Assembly (NCBI GenBank): GCA_001887945.1
Contig: LDOQ01000199.1
Span: 40,895 to 104,894, forward strand
DNA from: Spraguea lophii
Lineage: Eukaryota; Microsporidia; Spragueidae
Direction of reading: 5' to 3'
Length of the DNA: 64,000 bases
In this document: in pieces, positions 59,239-64,000 of the stretch
Layout: every line of letters starts with the position of its first letter
Position numbering within the stretch: position 1 is the stretch's first letter
Made by a program: the position numbers and the translations under genes
The notes under the pieces: generated by a model
What the model was told of the DNA's origin: nothing
Database searches by the model: none
What the model saw: only the letters and a program-made list of their open reading frames with translations

Positions 59239-60690
59239 TTAATCTTTATTAAAAATTATCAGCTCTTCTATTCTTTTTATTTTTTTAGTATTTTTATTAA
59301 CTTCAATAATAAAATCGTGTTCATAATCTGAATCAAAATATTTTAAGTATTTATCCTCTACCAAAACTTTTAAAGATTTAGAAGAATTAATTGTTATTGC
59401 TTCTGTGTTTTTGGGATAGTATACATTTGCTTTATAAACTTTAGATAATTTTTTTTTAAATATTTTCATTCTACTTACTTCACCATGAACAAGAACAATG
59501 TTTTTAGGTTGGCATTGTTCGATTAGTTTATAAATTCCAACAGAATCAGAATGTGCACTGAATCCTAAATTTTTTACTTCTAAATTTATATTCAGAATAT
59601 CTTTTCCAACTCTTATCTGTTTGGCACCATTTGCTATTCTTTCACTAACTGTACCTTTAACACAATACCCCGGGATTATTACCATGTTTTTAGGATCATT
59701 ACACCATTTTTTAAAAATACTAAAAGTCATTCCAGCATGAACGACACCTGGTGATGAAAATAAAACTACAGGACCTTCATCACTAATAAAATTACTTTTG
59801 AGAACTTGTATATTTTTATATTCAAATGGATTATCCAATTTATTTTGTATAAATTCACTTGTATAACTTTTATACATTTTATAAATATTTGTTGCTTTCT
59901 CTACCAATCCAGCCGCAGAAAAAATAGGAACATTTATCTTCATTCGACTCCAATAAGCATCTACCATATAAGAAAGTTCCTGAGCTTTTCCAAATGCTGA
60001 TGTCGGTATAAGTACCTTTCCTCCTCTCTCCACACAATCGTGAACAGAATTAAGAAATTCCATTTCTTTAATTTTTCTACAATCCCTGACCGTAGATCCA
60101 TATGTACACTCTGTTATTAAAACATCCGGTTTCAAACAATCTATTCTAGCACTACCTAAATGTTTATCAGCGGTCATATTAAAATCTCCTGTGTAAACTA
60201 AAGTTTCATCATCAACTTTTATATAAAACATCGCAGCACCAAGAACGTGACCAGCATAATAAGGAGTCATTTCAATTCCATCATACGTTATTGTTTCACC
60301 AATGTTTATCTCTCTTATCTTCTTAATAGAATTTTTAATATCTTGTGACGTAAATGTATCATCTCCCATAACTTTATTATAATCTTCCAAAAGAAGTGGT
60401 ATGACTGCTTTTGTTGGAGGAGTCATAAATACCGGACCATTATATCCACATATTTCTGTTAAATAAACCAAAGCACCACAATGATCTAAATGAAAATGAG
60501 ATATGATAACACAATCTATTATTTTATTTAAATCACCAGTGGAAGAAAGAAAAGAAAAGTCTGGATATTTTCTTATATCTTGATAACCAATATGTACGCC
60601 ACAATCAAGCATTATTGTTTTATTTTTGATTGTAATAATAATGCATGATCGGCCAACCTCTTGTCCTGCTCCGAGTGGCAAGATTTTCAT
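59239..60690 (-). CDS. INTS11: Integrator subunit 11-like RNA endonuclease
   Basis: Metallo-beta-lactamase/beta-CASP endonuclease. In animals INTS11 cleaves snRNA precursors and nascent pre-mRNA. The N-terminus MKILPLGAGQEVGRSCI and PDFSFLSSTG, the metal-binding HFHLDHCGA (65-73), the AGHVLGAAMF segment, YTGDFNM, PGYCVKGT and LVHGE follow INTS11 more closely than CPSF73. Motif 4 Asp (YTGDFN), beta-CASP motif A (ITECTYGST), B (GKVLIPTSAFGKAQE) and C (FSAHSD) are present, so it should be active. The C-terminal domain that binds INTS9 is shortened (483 against about 600 residues). CACCC abuts the ATG. Confidence 0.9.
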   Translation of the reverse strand: MKILPLGAGQEVGRSCIIITIKNKTIMLDCGVHIGYQDIRKYPDFSFLSSTGDLNKIIDCVIISHFHLDHCGALVYLTEICGYNGPVFMTPPTKAVIPLLLEDYNKVMGDDTFTSQDIKNSIKKIREINIGETITYDGIEMTPYYAGHVLGAAMFYIKVDDETLVYTGDFNMTADKHLGSARIDCLKPDVLITECTYGSTVRDCRKIKEMEFLNSVHDCVERGGKVLIPTSAFGKAQELSYMVDAYWSRMKINVPIFSAAGLVEKATNIYKMYKSYTSEFIQNKLDNPFEYKNIQVLKSNFISDEGPVVLFSSPGVVHAGMTFSIFKKWCNDPKNMVIIPGYCVKGTVSERIANGAKQIRVGKDILNINLEVKNLGFSAHSDSVGIYKLIEQCQPKNIVLVHGEVSRMKIFKKKLSKVYKANVYYPKNTEAITINSSKSLKVLVEDKYLKYFDSDYEHDFIIEVNKNTKKIKRIEELIIFNKD

Positions 60691-61165
60691 GGGTGTAGAA
60701 ATACATACAAAATATAATAAATATATTATTCACTCTATTTATATTATAATGAGAAACACTCATAATCATGATTTTTTCACTGAGAAACACCCGATTCCAT
60801 CCAATATCTTCTGAAGGTAAACTAATTGGAACCATGAAAATATTGAAACGGGTGGCTATTTGCGAAGATATGATCTGTATTTTTAACGTAATAAACGCGC
60901 AAATAAAAGAATATAATTTTTTATATCATTGCCCGAACAAAATTATTAGATGAATATTGAATTATACATCTTATTTTTACAATTACAATATTTGTATTAA
61001 AAAAAATTAAATCTAAATTAATACACAATAAACATTTATATAAAATATAATTACAATTCATTTATGTATTTGTTTATTCTTTGTAATATTAACATCAAAA
61101 TCATATTTATTTTATTTATATTCTTTTTTTTCTATAAAATTTTTTGTTTTAAATTCAACCACCCT
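60691..61165. promoter_or_regulatory. Divergent region with a hairpin-capable patch
   Basis: Promoter region shared by INTS11 and ISWI. Bases 60788-60854 can fold: CACCCG (60788-60793) pairs with CGGGTG (60849-60854), and CAATATCTTC (60802-60811) pairs with GAAAATATTG (60836-60845), 9 of 10 positions. The patch is richer in GC than its flanks. TGAGAAACAC occurs twice (about 60750 and 60781). A small RNA or a regulatory cruciform is possible. Confidence 0.4.
61162..61164 (+). promoter_or_regulatory. CCC start triplet deciding the ISWI start
   Basis: CCC lies one base before the ATG at 61166 (ACCCTATG). It rejects an ATG at 61064 whose product would begin with a hydrophobic run that ISWI proteins lack. 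Confidence 0.7.
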
Positions 61166-63679
61166 ATGATTGATAAATTTTATGAAGAATTTAAAGATAT
61201 TGTAGAAAATAATCAATTTCTTAAAAACTTATTTGAATCAAGTTCAAAAATAGAATCGAAAAAGAAAGGTAAGCATAGAAAAGCGTTAAAAGAAGATGTT
61301 AATGTAACTAATGAAATGGGATTTTCTTTTAGAAATAGTCCCAATTATATACAAGCAGAACTTAGAGAATATCAAATTGAAGGTCTTAATTGGCTTATAA
61401 ATATGCATGAGAAAGGGATTAATGGTATTTTAGCAGATGAAATGGGTCTGGGAAAAACATTGCAAACAATTTCTTTTTTGGGTTATTTGAAAATTTTTCT
61501 TAAAGAAAAGAAACCTCACTTGCTAATAGTTCCAAAATCTATTTTACTTAATTGGAAAAAAGAAATTGATAAATTTCTTCCGGATTTAAAATATTTCTTG
61601 TTTCATGCAACAAAAGAAAATATAAAAGAGGCTAAAACCGAATTTTTAGAAATGGATTTTGATATTTGTATAACGACGTATGAAATGTGTATGTATCATA
61701 AAAAATTATTTCAAGGTGTTGAATGGTCGTATATTATTATAGATGAGGCTCACAGAATAAAGAATGAAAAATCTTTATTAAGTCAGGTTATAAGATTATT
61801 TAGTTGTGATCATAGACTTTTACTTACTGGAACACCTCTTCAGAATAATTTACATGAATTATGGTCTCTCTTAAACTTCTTATTGCCTACTCTCTTTAAT
61901 GATTCTGAAAAATTCGAACGTTTAATTAATGAAATGGATTCTGAAAATGAAGAATCTATAGAAAAATTAAGACAAGTATTACAATTATTCTTTTTAAGAA
62001 GAGAGAAAGCTGATGTCGAAAGGAGTCTACTTCCTAAAAAAATAATCAATCTTTATACACAATTAACTCCAATGCAACGAGAATGGTACAGGATGATATT
62101 AGAAAAAGATGTCACGTCAATAATAAAAGGAAAAGAAGTTAGAAGTTTATTATTAAATGTAGTAACACAGTTAAGAAAATGCTGTAACCATCCATATTTA
62201 TTCCCGGGCGCAGAACCTGAACCTTTTACTACTGATGAGCACATAGTATTTAATTGTGGTAAGATGAAAGTGTTAGATCAGCTTCTAAAAAATTTGAAAG
62301 CAAAAGGATCCAGAGTTCTCTTGTTTTCTCAAATGACAACTATGCTGGATATAATTGAAGATTATTGCAACTTTAGGGAATTTGAATATAGAAGAATTGA
62401 TGGAAGCACATCAACAGCAGAAAGAGGTCAAAACATTGAAGATTTTAATAAGGATGATAGTGACGTTTTTATCTTTTTACTTTCAACCAGGGCTGGTGGT
62501 CTTGGAATAAATTTAGCTACTGCTGATACAGTTATAATATACGATTCAGATTGGAATCCTCAAATGGATTTACAGGCACAAGATCGAGCACATCGAATTG
62601 GACAAAAGAAACAGGTATATGTTTTTAGACTAATAACTCAGAATACGATAGAAGAGAATATTATATTCCAATCTCTTAAAAAATTAAAATTGGATGAAGT
62701 ATTAGTTCAACAATCAAAAAGAGCCAATACAGCATTAAGTCAAAATGAACTTCTTCAAGTTTTATCCTCTGGAATAGAAAAATTATATGAAAATGTTGAA
62801 GAGAAAGATTTAAATATCGAAGAAATAATAAAAATAGGAGAAGAAAAAACAAAATCATTGAATGAAAAATTAGAAGGAATAAAAATAAGCGAAACAAATG
62901 AGAAGAATTATGAGCTTTATAAATGGGAAGGTGAGGATTACAAATCAAAAACAAAACTAGAAAGATTTGTTAAACCAGAACAAAAGAAAAGAAGTTCATC
63001 CCTTCTAAAAATTTCAAAGCCTAGAATTTTACAGCTTCCAGAATACCAGTTTTTCCCCAAAGAACTTTTAGAAATACAGAAAAAAGAATTACGTTATTAT
63101 GAAGATTTAGGAGATCCAATAACTGAAGAAGAAAGAAACAGCAAAGATGAACTTTATAAAAAAGGTTTTATTACATGGACTAAAAAAGATTATTTCTCTT
63201 TTATCAAAGCCTGCGAAAAAAACGGTAGAAATAATTTATCCATAATTTCAAATTCCATAGAAAGTAAAACCGCCGAAGAAGTATTAGAATACCACAAAAT
63301 ATTTTTTAACCGTATTGAAGAATTACCTGAGTATAATAAAATATTAAATCAAATACAAAGAGGAGAAGAAAAAATACTTAAGAAACAACATTTAAAAGAT
63401 TTACTGAATAAATTCACAGAAAATAACCTTAATATTTCTTACACATACAATCTACGTTCTAAAATCTTCACTGAAGAAATAGATTTAGAACTTATACATT
63501 TATTAAAAAAATACATTGATGATGAATATAGCAATGAAAAAATAGTTAAGGAATTAAAAAACAATCCGGATTACAGATATGATTATTTTGTAAGAACAAT
63601 TAAACCATCTGATGTACAAAAAAGATTAACTACATTAACACAGAATATCCTAAAGAAAGAAATATTTTATATAAAATAA
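61166..63679 (+). CDS. ISW1: ISWI chromatin-remodelling ATPase
   Basis: SNF2-family motor that slides and spaces nucleosomes. The N-terminal segment carries the basic AutoN-like patch (KKKGKHRKALKED). The ATPase core holds LREYQIEGLNWL, motif I DEMGLGKT (about 91-98), motif II IIDEAHRIKNE (about 190), TGTPLQNN, STRAGGLGINL, and motif VI QAQDRAHRIGQ. The C-terminal HAND-SANT-SLIDE module is kept: the HAND ends with LPEYQFFPKELLEIQ, SANT starts near 667 (FITWTKKDYFSFIKACEKNG), and SLIDE-like helices run to the end. The 837 residues make it somewhat shorter than yeast Isw1 (1129) and Isw2 (1120). Confidence 0.95.
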   Translation: MIDKFYEEFKDIVENNQFLKNLFESSSKIESKKKGKHRKALKEDVNVTNEMGFSFRNSPNYIQAELREYQIEGLNWLINMHEKGINGILADEMGLGKTLQTISFLGYLKIFLKEKKPHLLIVPKSILLNWKKEIDKFLPDLKYFLFHATKENIKEAKTEFLEMDFDICITTYEMCMYHKKLFQGVEWSYIIIDEAHRIKNEKSLLSQVIRLFSCDHRLLLTGTPLQNNLHELWSLLNFLLPTLFNDSEKFERLINEMDSENEESIEKLRQVLQLFFLRREKADVERSLLPKKIINLYTQLTPMQREWYRMILEKDVTSIIKGKEVRSLLLNVVTQLRKCCNHPYLFPGAEPEPFTTDEHIVFNCGKMKVLDQLLKNLKAKGSRVLLFSQMTTMLDIIEDYCNFREFEYRRIDGSTSTAERGQNIEDFNKDDSDVFIFLLSTRAGGLGINLATADTVIIYDSDWNPQMDLQAQDRAHRIGQKKQVYVFRLITQNTIEENIIFQSLKKLKLDEVLVQQSKRANTALSQNELLQVLSSGIEKLYENVEEKDLNIEEIIKIGEEKTKSLNEKLEGIKISETNEKNYELYKWEGEDYKSKTKLERFVKPEQKKRSSSLLKISKPRILQLPEYQFFPKELLEIQKKELRYYEDLGDPITEEERNSKDELYKKGFITWTKKDYFSFIKACEKNGRNNLSIISNSIESKTAEEVLEYHKIFFNRIEELPEYNKILNQIQRGEEKILKKQHLKDLLNKFTENNLNISYTYNLRSKIFTEEIDLELIHLLKKYIDDEYSNEKIVKELKNNPDYRYDYFVRTIKPSDVQKRLTTLTQNILKKEIFYIK

Positions 63680-64000
63680 AATTATTTTTTTCAGAATAAA
63701 TGAATGAGAAAGCCTTTCATTCATTTATCAAGAATCTTCCAACGTACATTTCCTATTACCACCAATAAATAAAAAATAGATTTTAATAAAGAATATTTGT
63801 ATCAACGTTAATTATTCATTATACATCTTTAAAAAAATATATTTCTAAAATATTTATTACATTATTGGGGCTTCTAAACTTTAAGGTCTACCAGTAAGGG
63901 TAGTACCTTGGAGTTTAAAAACACCACAAAACAACACTGAAAGATATTGGATAAAAGTTATTTAATTTTAAATATCAATTAGTATTTTTATTATCTCAAT
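63680..64000. other. Intergenic with a strong hairpin
   Basis: AT-rich except for 63860-63945. Bases 63875-63892 (TAAACTTTAAGGTCTACC) pair with 63899-63917 in an 18-bp stem with two G-T pairs and one unpaired T (63904) around a six-base loop (AGTAAG). This could be a small RNA or the end of a mobile element. The window ends before a gene appears. Confidence 0.55.

Noticed and set aside
60768..60953. Open frame of 61 codons between INTS11 and ISWI
   Set aside because: No homology pattern, no start signal, overlaps the hairpin patch.
61064..61165. Signal-peptide-like N-terminus for ISWI
   Set aside because: A nuclear remodeller should not carry one; the CCC-flanked ATG at 61166 is the better start.
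1..64000. CRISPR arrays, rRNA genes, telomeric repeats, bacterial operons
   Set aside because: None seen; the window is eukaryotic chromosomal sequence.

Overview
The window is a very AT-rich eukaryotic nuclear sequence that reads as a microsporidian genome. The genes have no introns that I can see, the proteins are shorter than their fungal or animal counterparts, and almost every recognisable gene has a CCC (or GGG) triplet within about 0 to 20 bases upstream of its ATG. That triplet is the start-proximal signal known from Microsporidia. I cannot name the species; a Nosema/Vairimorpha-like or other AT-rich lineage would fit. Layout. 1-6.3 kb: a DEAD-box helicase cut by the window edge, a Fap7/AK6 kinase, a small OB-fold-like protein, Iws1/Spn1, zeta-COP, TAF6 and ribosomal protein eL42. 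6.5 kb: one tRNA-Arg(UCU). 7.0-9.9 kb: gamma-tubulin and Tsr1, convergent with one base between stop codons. 9.9-14.8 kb: a gene-poor stretch with one orphan protein and a Rua1_C-type zinc protein. 14.8-19.3 kb: a Uso1/p115-like tether and importin-beta. 20.5-26.6 kb: poly(A)-binding protein, an ING-family PHD protein, a membrane J-protein, ribosomal P1 and an RFC small subunit, with repeats between them. 26.6-29.6 kb: a 3-kb gap holding a decayed Merlin-type transposase. 29.6-49.4 kb: a dense block with Ada3-like protein, muskelin, Tra1 (9.3 kb), an E(z)-type SET protein, Ufd1, a RecQ helicase and a probable exosome RNase PH-like subunit. 49.4-56.3 kb: an accessory region with a secreted protein, a second decayed Merlin transposase, and a pseudogene followed by its intact paralogue (an N-terminally anchored protein, perhaps a degenerate USP). 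56.6-63.7 kb: Rpc25, a possible Vps53, Integrator subunit 11 and ISWI. How the genes work together. Several gene products belong to the same chromatin and transcription machinery: Tra1, Ada3 and TAF6 (SAGA/TFIID), the ING protein (NuA4-type HAT), Spn1, ISWI, an E(z)-type methyltransferase, INTS11 and Rpc25. Others serve translation and ribosome assembly (eL42, P1, Tsr1, Fap7/AK6, PABP), DNA replication and repair (RFC, RecQ) and vesicle traffic (zeta-COP, Uso1, possible Vps53). Most interesting for follow-up: a previously unnamed dispersed repeat of about 0.4-0.47 kb (here called R1) with at least six degenerate copies, one of them in a foldback of about 600 bp; two Merlin transposase fossils; a gene/pseudogene pair with shared upstream sequence; and a set of genes usually associated with animals rather than yeasts (INTS11, E(z), muskelin).
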